The position numbers and the translations under genes were made by a program. Under the pieces are notes generated by a model. It saw only the letters and a list, made by a program, of their open reading frames with translations, did no database searches and was not told the origin of the DNA. 64,000 bases of DNA from Arbacia lixula. Its lineage: Eukaryota; Echinodermata; Echinoidea; Arbacioida; Arbaciidae. This document shows positions 23,401 through 35,856 of the stretch, piece by piece; within the stretch, counting starts at the first letter, position 1, and each line of letters starts with the position of its first letter. The DNA lies in NCBI GenBank assembly GCA_963669155.1, contig OZ022588.1:10924067-10988066 (forward strand), written 5' to 3'.

Positions 23401-26400
23401 CTCTCTATCCATTCCATTTGCTTCTTGTATGTGAGTCAGGTCCCCTCTAATATAAGAAGAGTGTTAGTGGCAGACACTTAAAGGGATGTCATAAAATCAA
23501 AACTTTAAAAGATTATAACTTTCTCATCCTTTGGCAGATTTTCATCAAACCCGCATTAATATGTTTCTTTCATGTGTCCTATTTTCTTGAAATAAAAATA
23601 ATTTCAGAGTAAACTATCCCTTTAAATCCCTTCAAACACAATGAGACACAAGAATACACAATGTGGTGTCACATTCATATGGAAATATTCACACCAATGA
23701 TATGAATAATACAACAGCAGCAACAACAAAACACACAAAAAAAGAAATGGAATGTTATAGGGTTATGTTTTGTGGAAGGAAATATTGCAGCTCAAATGAG
23801 AAGCTCCATTAATAAATCTGCTTGTGATGATGCTGTGCTTTCTATAGTTCTATCAAGCGTTGACTTTTATTCAATTCAATTCAATTCAAAATGGGTTTTA
23901 TTTCATAATCATAAAATACATGTATAAACATTCACTGTACATATAAGTAAAGAGAAAATGAAAATGGAAGCTGCAAAAAACTTTACAGGTTTGAGGGTGC
24001 AGCTCCCTTACATATAAAATATAAATAAATGCACAATCGTTACAAAAATGTAATTTTCCTAATTGATTACATATAAAAGACAACATGTATCACATGTATA
24101 ACATGTATCTCTACAGCACTCCCTCTACTCAATTGAATCATGACCAACGACAACAAAATTGGGCAGCCTGATTGGTATTTCAGGTTTCTAGGGAGTGCTC
24201 ATACCAGCCACATTTAAAATCAATATATTGGTTTCCTTGGAGACAAGAAATTTCTCTATGGAACCCTTGATTTAACCAAGCTCCAACATATACAGCACCT
24301 ACCAGGAAATTGCTGTCATAATTTGATCCTCTTCATCTCTCATATACTCACTATCTTACATTTTGGCCATTGATATGACATTTAATGAACATTTGCCTTA
24401 AGATATTGCAACGATTGGCTGAAAAGCCGTAACAACACATCATTTTTGCAGTTTTATCTGTAATGTTGTTCTACTCTTTCTGACTGCAAGTACACATATT
24501 TATAATTGCTTGAATTTGGTTGCAAGTGATGTGGGCTTTTAGGGGAAAAGTGTGGTATAAATGATAAGGTTCATTATAAAGATAGTAATCATATTCCTTC
24601 CTCCTCCACCTTGACTTCCTGTCTTGTTTTCCTGCCCCTTCTGTCCATTCTGTTTGCTTCTTCTTGTCATTGTATTCTCCTCCTCAATTCCTAGTGCCTT
24701 CTTCTCCTGTCTTGCCTCACTTTCTCTGTCCCATTTCTTTTAATTTGTCTTCATCTTCATCATCTTCCTGTTCTATTCCCCATACATTCACCACCTCTTT
24801 CCCCTCCTCTCTCTGTCTTTTATTCCTCTCTCTCTTTGATCCTTCTCTTAATTCCCTCTTCTCCACTTTCTCCACCTCCATCTGTCCTACATCGTATCCC
24901 CGCCTATCCCCTCCTTTCTCTCTGTCTGTCCCAATTCCTTCCTCTTTATTCCACCCACTAATCCGCTGTTCCATCCTTCCTTGTCTTCTGTCCTTCATCC
25001 CTTCTGTCCATCCCTCCTTTCATAAGTCATCTATCCCATTTGCTGCATCTCCTCCGCCCCTCTCCCCTCCTCCTCCTCGTCCTATCTCCCTGACCTTCTG
25101 ATCATAATCATATTCATTCTTGCCCAGAGTCCGTAGCTCATCATCCTTATGCGACACAATACCTCGGCACGCATCAACACACAAAAGCCTTACTCGGAAT
25201 ACCACACACACATACACACACATACACACACACACACCAGGCATACATACACACACACCTACAGATACACACCATGCAGACACACCACACATGCCCAAAC
25301 CTATTTTCTACCTGCATCCAACATGCAGTACCTATCTCTACATGTACACACGATGCAGTAATAAACAACAGCGACGAGGAGGCGCATATGTCGCAGAGTG
25401 CACGTACATGGCATCTTGGTGGAGCGTAGGGAGATTTTCTAGTTTGGTTTTCTGGTTTGGTCTTCTGGCGACGGCGACAGCCCTGCCATCCAAGATGGAT
25501 GCCGACAAGGATGAAACTGAGATTCCCTGGAAGGAACCTGCCTTCACGTCCATTATTGGAGGTACATGTGCATGTACATGTGTAGCCAGTCTGGCTCTTG
25601 CTTAGGAGCTCTTGTATAGTGTAGCAATTCTCTTTTCTAACCCTGCTCAGTCAGTCTGTATGTTCTCTATCCGGGATATGTCACCTGTACATTGGTGTTG
25701 CCAGGACTGTAAAAGCACTCATTTTTGCGCGAGTACATTTTCGGGGCATTGCCCCACCAACAATATATCCCTGGGATGTTTTTTTCGTGCTCAAGAAATA
25801 TTTGTCACCACAAAACAGTCCAGCCTAGACATTAAAATCATCAACAAAGTCCTAAATAAATCATTATCATAAGCGTTGAACGCAATAAATCAGATGATGG
25901 CTGTGCAGTGCATCACAGCATGCAACACACGCATGAGTTAAAGGGCATATACTGTACTGAGAAGACAAAAACTTTCAAAAGGTGATCGTGAGCAATCTCC
26001 TTGCAAATGGTCTTAAATGAGTGTATTGCCCAGTTTAGAAACTTGCTGAAAGTTATTTGCCCTCAAATGATCCACATGTGGAGAATGTAGTGATTATTCT
26101 CAAAATTATCAAAATGCTCGGGCCGAACATTTTCAGGATTTGTAATCTAACCACTGATTTCTCCACATATTGATCATTTGAGGGCAAATAACTTTCAGCA
26201 AGTTTCTAAAATGGACAATACGTGAATTTAAGACCATTTGCAAGAAGATTGCTCACGATCACCTTTTGAAGGCTTTTTCATCTTCCCAGTACAGTATATC
26301 CCCTTTAAATGCCTGTACAAATAACTGTAGAATCAAAGATTGGCTTGCGCATATAGTCTGCTAAAGATAGGATACAGGATACATCTAATTTAAAATTCAC

Positions 26401-29400
26401 CCAAAGATTATTTGTTTTACAGTAGAACTTCTCCCTTCACACCTGTGTGCTGTGCTCACGCTAGATTGATACAGCACCTACATGGAGAAGAACTTGATAG
26501 TGTCGTGTTAATTTGATTGGTTTATGAGGTGTACTTTCCCGCTATGTTTCATTAATCCTGTCCCATTATTTCCTTCCATCAAGGTTCTGTCTTCCACGGT
26601 TCAGTAAGCAAGTTATTAAGGTTGAGTGCTGTGGAACGCATATCCATTTTCATAGGTGTACATTAGATCGGATGAGTAACTGTTCTCTTGTTCGACGTAT
26701 TTTTCATTTATTTCCAGGGTGAGCATGCTATCCCTTCTAATGGGTGTATGCATTAATAAAAAAATGAAATTGAAATCAACCCAGAAAACCTTTTCACTAA
26801 AATCTAGCCGAATGGTCGTTTGGGCAGACTACTCATGAATATTAATGAGTCAGATTGAATGAGACTCTCAGGTATTCGTTGCTTTGCTTTCACGTTTTAA
26901 TTTGTAGACTAGAAATATGCTAGTGGTTGAAGTCGCTGTCTGGTAAGCACTAGATTACAGGTTCAAATACTTCTGGTTCCAAGATTTTTTACTTGTTTTC
27001 AGCTTTTTCATTCATTTTTAGGATGGAGCATGCTGTCTTTACCACTACTGGGTGCATGCCTAAAATTTCCTTTGAAAAAAGTGTTCTCTGTTACATTATA
27101 AACATTTGTATTGTAATCAAGGAGACTCCAATGTATACAAAAAGTCATACACCATGTATGTGGACATAATTACCTGTGCTATCTTCAGTGACTGACTTCA
27201 AGAATGGTTACATCTATACAATACAGATGTAGTACAAATACAGTGACTGCACATGCATGTACTTACTGTAAGTAAAGCTTGATGTGCCATTATTCAAGTC
27301 CTGGCATCAGTATTACACAAACCAATGTTGTAGGTTATGTAATCTGCTGTCTGCATTGAAAATGGAGTCAGTGAAAGGGAATGATTTTTGGTTTCGTAAC
27401 TCTTTGGATGATACACATGATTATGTGTGCTCAGAAAATTTGCTAAAGTGTACAAAACCTTGTTAAGTGCAAACCAATACATTTCTTTGATATCTTATTA
27501 TTATTGGCTGGTTTATTTAAGAAACAATACAAAATAATTGGAATTTAAGAGATTTATGTAAATGTTATAGTAAATGTAACAGCAATGTACCCATTACTGT
27601 AGACTGGCCCACATACAAAGTCTGTTAAATACATATTCATTAAAAATGACAGGATGTTGCATGTATGCTGTGCATCTTGATACCTTTGCCATGAAAGTGG
27701 TCGGTGGCATAATATTTCTGGGTTGTTTGTTCTGATCTTGCTCACACGATCACACAACAAATATGGCAATAACAATGATATATGACAGCTATATTAACTG
27801 ACAATTCATCAAATATTTGATCACACTTTGAACAATGAAAGCATGTGATCGGAATTTAATATTTATTTTTCAGGTCAAGTAGGTCCAAGGTCCTTGTACA
27901 TGTAACTGTTAAATCTGATTTTTTTTTCTGATAAGAAATAGTAAGAAGATAGGTGCTTGGAGTACATACATGCGCTTTTCATAAAAGATAAGTTATCAGC
28001 ATAATATTGAGTTGAATGGGGAGCTTGAAAACCTGCTATTGAGCAAGGGCTTAAATTTGAAAGACACTTAAAACAAACACATGATTCTGAGGCGTGCTGC
28101 CTTCAATTTTGGCCAAGAAACACCATTTTCTCTTATTTTAACCAAACATACATGTTCATGTATTGAACAGTATATTTGAATGTACTGTGTATAGTAGTAG
28201 TATGCTGTTAGCGCGGTCTTCATATCTGTACAAAACTGGTATGATCAGCGTCCTGTGTAGCCTCACTACCAGGCATTTAGACATATCTAATCCAAACTGA
28301 GAAATAAAGTCTTAGAGTACTCATAACTATTTATTCTTTTCTCAGTCTACGTGGGCGAGCGGAGAAGAAATCACGAAATATTAGTTTTAAGTGAAAACGC
28401 CTGACAGCCTTGAATGCAGGCTATACAATATATGTCGTGCTAGGGTTGGTGATCATGTGATGTCCTACAGAGATAGCTGCCAATAACCCCAAGGTGGATC
28501 TCAGACTACCAGCTCTATCTGTGTCTGTCCATGCAAGTGAGCGCACTCCCAGATATTACACTCCACTGAAAAATCAATAGCATTCTCTTTTTATTTTGGA
28601 AACAGCTTGTGCTGTGGATTCAAGGCCATATACTGGACTTTTGTATTCCATATTGTATAACTGATAAACTAGATGTGCTATTGACCCATTTATGTACCAG
28701 ATGTAATGAACACATAATGTATCGATTTCCAAGTAGAGTAGTATAGTTCAACCTAAATGGCATACATGTACCTACTTACAAGTAGCCCATTAGAGGGGAA
28801 AGCCTAAGCATGTTACTGTAGTTGAATATTGATCAAGGCGTGGTTGTTCAGAATTACAACATTACTGAAGTTTGCAATTAAAAGCACCTGATTTGATACA
28901 TGTACACATTTATGTCATGTCATTTGTAAGCAAGGAAAGAAAGAGGGAGAGAGAGGGGGAGGAGGATAGAAAGTGACATAGGGGAGAAGAGGGACAGAGA
29001 GGGAAGGAGAGAGGGAGAGCTAGGGAGAAGGAAGAAAAAGAGCTGATCTGTGAGAATGAAAGAAAGAAAGAAAGAGAGAAGAGATGGGGGGAGGGGAGGG
29101 CATTGAGAGAGGGAGAGGGAAGGAAGAAGAGTTGATTAGCGAGAAAGGACAAAAGAAAAAGAAGAAAGTGTGTTGGTGCTAAATTAATTCATGAAAATCA
29201 AATTTCCATGTTTGTTTGTTTTTCTCTCTCTCTCTTCAGCTGGTGAGCCCGATGGAGGGATTGGTATCTGTGGGATGATCCTCACTTTCATCTCATGGCT
29301 GGTGCTCATCCTCACTATCCCCTTCTCATTCTTCGTCTGCATTAAGGTATGAATTAAGAGACCATTTCTCTTATTGAATGTTTCATTCATTTCTGGTTTT

Positions 29401-32400
29401 TATCTGCACTATTCCCTTCTCATTCTTCGTCTGCATTAAGGTATGAATTAAGAGACCATTTCTCATATTGAATGTTTGATTCATTTAATATCTGGTTCTT
29501 ATCTGCACTATCCCCTTCTCATTCTTCGTCTGCATTAAGGTATGAATTAAGAGACCATTTCTCTTAGTGAATGCTTGATTCATTTAATATCTGGTTCTTA
29601 TCTGCACTGTCCCCTTCTTATTCTTCGTCTGCATTAAGGTATGAATTAAGAAACCATTTCTCTTATAGAATGTTTAGCGAATGCTTGATTCATTTGATAT
29701 CTGGTTTTTATCTGCACTATCCCCTTCTCATTCTTCGTCTGCATTAAGGTAGGAATTAAGAGACCATTTCTCTTATTGAATGTTTCATTCATTTAATATC
29801 TGGTTTTTATCTGCATTTGTCCCCTTCTCATTCTTCGTCTGCATTAAGGTATGAATTAAGAGACTATTTCTCTTATTGAATGCTTGATTCATTTAATATC
29901 TGGTTCCTATCTGCACTATCCCCTTCTCATTCTTCATCTGCATTAAGGTATGAATTAAGAGACCATTTCTCTTATTGAATGTTTAGTGAATGCTTGATTC
30001 ATTTAATATCTGGTTCTTGTCTGCCCTACTCCCCTATCAGAAGAAGAAGATGATACACATAGATTCAGGGAAAAAATTAATTCAACATTTTCAGGGGGCT
30101 ACTTTTTGAGCACATTAGCCATTTGGCTTCAATTTTACATTGTGTCTGTGGAAATTTTAGGGGCTTTTTCAACATTTTCCAGGGCTCTTTTAACCATAAT
30201 CTTCTTTTTCACTGAATAGCATATAAGGTGAGTGGTGATGTACTTGTAAATAGTATGTAGTATTTGCTGTCAATCTTCCTTTATCTCTAGAGTCTTGCTT
30301 TTGTCATTAATGAAAGGTTGGGTCTTGATTTGTCCATACAGTGTATGTCCTTCTAATTCTTTGTTTGCATTAAGGAAGGACACAGAGGTATTCAATGTGT
30401 AAATATTTACATCGATTGAGTTCACATTCAAATGTATTTTACAAGGGACTGGATAATCTGAGGCTAATAAGAACGGGATTGGCTGCTGTTTGTGGTCTTA
30501 AGATACCTGTTATCTTTAATCCCATCAACACCTTCATGTAGATGTTTATATCTGTTACAAACAAAGAAGAACTGGCACATGTATGAACACAACACAATAT
30601 ATGCAGTGATGTAATCAGACTGCGCAAACGCCATGTTCAACACTTGGAAAACTACTGCAGGACAATCTCGTCCAGTCGTTTAAACATGGAAGAACCGACT
30701 CAGAAAATGCTTTGATTAAGGCTAAGCATGGAGACTTGGATGCCTACTTGCAGCGCACCATGATGCACTGATTACTCGTCGGCGTGTTAATGCTTTATGA
30801 TGGAGCAGTAGTTCAATGTACACACGCTAGCATGCCCAATCCATGCATAATGAAGAAATATGCATTTTCATGCACCGAGTGTGTCTTGGTGATGCTTGTC
30901 TGCAAGAAAGGAGTGTGGTCGAGTTGTTACAGATTGACCTGTGCCACATTACAACCACAGACGGGCATAATCTCATTCAATGTATTCATAATTCATTTAG
31001 TAATACCGTCAGGTGTAATCCCGGGGAGAGAGTTACAATATGAGTGTGCTTCTATATCCTGTACACATTATGGAGGATTTCTTTAATATGCTTCCGTCTT
31101 GAAGTAGCCAGTGGAACTACATATATGCTTCTTTGTTGGTTTTTTGCCCTGATGTTTGTTTTAAAAACACAGGAAGTCAAAGATATGTGGCCAAATTTCA
31201 TCAAACTTGGTCACAGGAAATTTGCCCGATAAGATTTTGAGACAGCTAGGTAGGACAAAGTATTCATTGGTTATGTAATAACTAAAAATAAAAAAACATT
31301 ATGACATACATGTATTAGCAGATATGCAGCAAAAAATAAAACCTCTACCAAGGATAAAGGGATTACTAAATGATTAGTTTCAGAGTCATGTAGATTTTAG
31401 GTCAACGGCCAAAGTGAAATCCTGACATTATGTTTAAACAATATCACAAAATGTATTTGACAGCATTGAAATCAAAATCAGTATTATGCTGATGTATGAT
31501 ATAACATGTCTGCGCTCAAAATAGATCTCACGTAAGTTGTAAGCTAAGAATAAAGATCAAGGTCTAAAGTCAAAGAACACATATTTGAGGGATACTGCAC
31601 TCCAGTTTTATATCCATACCTCTGTGTCTTAACACCCAGGAGGCCAGATGCATACAGGTAGCTGTATTTTGGATCGAGTTTTTCAGAGTATTCTAGGAAA
31701 AAGTACAAGCTTCTCTGCTTAGTCCTTACCACGATCTGCAGATTGACGTAATATGTGCATGTGTAGACGTCATCATCATCATGAAAAGTGCGTTAGCATT
31801 CTCCCACGAGCTGCATGGCATGTGGTGTTTGAGTTGCATGCTACTTAGTAGAACAAATACCAGCTTAATTGATAGTGACATAGATAGCCTGATGCAATCA
31901 AGATCAGCCCTGTCTGCACTGCCATCTATGTCATAGAAAGTAATCTTATACCCTTTTCTCACTAGGTTTTCTTAGCCCCGTACTATCCTTAGCCCCGTAC
32001 TATTTTTTGAAGCCTTTCACACTGGCATTTCTTAGGCCCGTACTATTTCTTAAACCTGACTAGCTGTTCTCACTCGAAATCGTTAGCCCCGGACTTTCTC
32101 GACAGCTTATAAATATTTATGAGTGTATGTCTTGCACATCTGCTCTTTACCACTCCGCATCAAGGTCACTCGCCCATCGGGCATTATCTAATTGGTCTCG
32201 GCGTTTCGGCCTTGAGAGCTGACACTGCATTTCCTTAGCCCCATACAATTTTTTGTTTCTGTTCTCACTTGCGCTCTTAGCCTGGGACTATTTGGCTTGG
32301 CCCTGCAATTGTGGGGTTAGCCCTGCTTTTTTGCAGGGCCAAATAATCTCGGATTATTGGCGGGGCTAGCCCACTTTGGTGAAAGCAAGTGAGAACAGAA

Positions 32401-34118
32401 ATAGGTCTAAGCTTAGCCCCGTACTATAGGTCGGGCTAAGACCCCCCCCCCTTAGCCCCACCTATAGTACGGGGCTAAGGAAATTTTTGCCAGTGAGAAA
32501 AGCATTTTATAGTAGAGGGAAAATACATGTACTATGAATGCATTTTCCTCACAAAATTAATTCCATGTATTCTTTCTAGAAAGTTATCTGATAGTAGAGG
32601 GATAATACTGTAAATGCAATTTTCTCACAAAATTAATTCCAATTATTTTATCTAAAAAGTAATCTTCTAGTAGAGGATTATACTATTAATGCAATTTTCT
32701 CGCAAAATGAATTCCAATTATTCTTTTGGGAATTTAGTCAGTCGAGTACATGAACATATTCCGCCGTGAAGCAGGACATTTGCTAATGTTCTGAAGGAAA
32801 TTGCAGTGAGAATGCTGCTACATGTAGCTGGAATGTTGTGTAACATTGGGTATCAGTTTGTGTTATACTACATGTACAAGTATTCTGCTATGTAGCCGGA
32901 TATTTGCTGACGCTTTGAAGGAAATTGCAATGAGAACATTGCTAACATGTACCTGAAATGTCACTGAAACATTGGGTGTCAAAGTGCAGTATACTGCACA
33001 CATGCATTCCGCTATGGAGCAGGATGTTTGCTAATGTTCTGCAGGAACTTGCAGTGGGAACGCTACATGTGTGTAGGTGGAATGTTGCAATGACATTGGA
33101 CCTAAATATAGGGTATATAGAGTCGTATAGAGTTTGCTGTGGCATCATGCAACATTACAGGAGCTACATGTATGTTATGTACCTACTACTGTTATTTCAG
33201 TCACAAGCAGAGATTTCTGAGAGCAAACATTATTTGGGCTTTCAAAATCGCAACATTTCACAACAATAAAAAAGGGTTATTAGCCTGATACAACACCTAT
33301 ATTCCATTGTAAAAAAAATCCCCAAAAAACTTTTGAATTTGAAGAGAAAAGGTGTGACTTAAAAATGTCTGTGTTCCCAATATTCAGGTTTAGTCATCAT
33401 TTGGCCTCAGTTTCCTTTTAAAAATTAAAATGAAGACCTGTGTGACTGTGATGTATACATGTGTCAGCTAACTTGCTGCAGAAGGCCGTGTGAACACAGC
33501 TATTATATTAGGAGAGGTGCAGTCAGCTAACTGGCTGCAGTAAACCCATGTGAACACAGCTATTATATTAGGGAGAGGTGCAGTCAGCTAACTGGCTGCA
33601 GTAGACCAGTGTGAACATAGCTATTATATTAGGGAGAGGTGCAGTCAGCTAACTGGCTGCAGAAGGCCAGTGTGAACACAGCTATTATATTAGGGAGAGG
33701 TGCAGTCAGCTAACTGGCTGCAGTAGACCAGTGTGAACACAGCTATTATATTAGGGAGAGGTGCAGTCAGCTAACTGGCTGCAGTAGATCCGTGTGAACA
33801 CAGCTATTATATTAGGGAGAGGTGCAGTCAGCTAACTGGCTGCAGTAGACCAGTGTGAACACAGCTATTATATTAGGGAGAGGTGCAGTCAGCTAACTGG
33901 CTGCAGTAGACCAGTGTGAACACAGCTATTATATTAGGGAGAGGTGCAGTCAGCTAACTGGCTGCAGTAGATGTGAATGTACTCATACGTGCTATCATGG
34001 CACCCTGAAGGGCCTCACAGTAATTGGACCGTGACATTTTCAGCTGAGAGAGAGTTGGGGGGGGGGGGGGAGGAAAGGTGTTGGAGGAGAGGGGGTTTGT
34101 GGGTGTATGAGTGAGTGT

Positions 34119-34171
<53 letters not shown>

Positions 34172-34410
34172 TAGAGGGGGGATGGGTTGTGGGGGGAGGG
34201 GGGGGGGAGTGAACAAAAGAGGGAAGTGAAGAAAAACACTGTAAGGGGAAACATGTTTTGGAGCAATATTAAGAGGGGGAAATGCAGAAAGAAAGATATC
34301 AAGATAAAGGGACAGAGAGAGAGAGAGAGAATGACAGAGAGAGAACAAGAGACAGAGGTGAAGGGAGATAGAAAGAGGGAGAATGGGAAATAGAGCAAGG
34401 GAGAAAGAGC

Positions 34411-34450
<40 letters not shown>

Positions 34451-35825
34451 TATAGAACGGAGAGAAAACAGAGAGAAAGGGAGAGAGAAAGGAAAAAAAA
34501 GAGCTAGTCAGACAGACAAACAGACAGAGCCTCCCTGCCTCTTTCCATCTCCTTCCATCTTCTGGTTGCCTGCTGACAGCCACAAGCTCCCCGGTGTGAT
34601 TTTTGTCGGCATGACAGGTGCTGGGGATGTGACAATATACAGAAGTAGCTCTTGGGAGATGGAGAGGCCGGGGCGGGGTGCAAGGGTCCTGGTGATGGGG
34701 TAGGAGGGGGTGTATATCCTCCCCTCTGCATGTATACCATACAACCATTTGGAGTACAGGATTATCTGTGGGTTTGTGTGCTTGAGGACTTGTGATTTGC
34801 CTTACAAAAAGGTGTTAGAATATTTATCCTATCGATTTAAACGTAGAGGAAATATACTTTTTTGTATTTGTATTATTCATTTATTTATTTATTTCTTATT
34901 ATTTTATTTTATTTCTTTTTTTTTGGGAGGGGGGGGGGGAGGCAGGAAATATTATAATGCAACATGACAGTCTTGTTGAATTTCTAGCTGCTATTATAGA
35001 ATAAGATCCACATTGTCTTAAAATTAGCCGTGAATATTCTTGCTTCAAATCCTTGTGATATGTTGTGTTTCATTTAATTCTAGATCTCTTGTCTTTGTTC
35101 CTTGCTTTCTCAGGCATTGCTGTTCATCCGAAACACTTCTTTGATTTTATTTGGTGAACATTTTTTCAATTGTATCCTGTCCCTACCTTCACTTCTGTGC
35201 CCTGCTCTCCCTTATTTCCTTTCTTCTCACACTCTTTATTCTATCTTCTTGGCTTAAACCTACTCTGTCTTCATCACATCATTATTTTCTTCATATCCTT
35301 CCTCCTCCTCTCCATCCTCTTCCTCCCCGCCCCCCTCGATCGGTAGAGGGCGACCCGGTCATACCCCTAGCTCGTCCTCATTTCTCATCAGGAAAGACCT
35401 CGGGAAATGATTCCTGAAATGGCCTCTGAAATGATGCGGCCAGAAGAATGAAAGTTGGTGATAGGCTGAGCAGAATTGACTTCTCCCAATATTGATCCTC
35501 TTGATGATCAGGACCGTTCTTCTGAGAAGGGGCAGGGACATGTCCGCAGTGCTGCCTCACACTGCTGCCTCACACACTCTATGTCCCTCATGTTCTTGCA
35601 GAGCTCTTAATAAGAAAATGCGATAATTGGATTCCTTTCTCCATTTGTGAGTTCACAGGCAGGAGGTGTGTTTAGGGAGAGAGAGATAGAAGAAGAAAGA
35701 GAGAGGTATAGAGAGGGGAAGTCAGAGAGGAGAGAGAGAGAGAGAGAGGGGATGAGGGAGAGAGTGAGTGAGAGAGAGTAAGAGGGAGTGAGAGAGAGAG
35801 AAGAGAGAGGATGAGGGAGAGAGTG

Positions 35826-35856
<31 letters not shown>

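Noticed and set aside
26913..27000. Possible tRNA gene
   Set aside because: Only box A- and box B-like words are present; no cloverleaf could be built by eye. More likely a tRNA-derived SINE.
33463..33971. Regular 61-bp direct repeats resembling a CRISPR array
   Set aside because: The whole unit is repeated with no variable spacers, and the DNA is clearly eukaryotic; it is a minisatellite.
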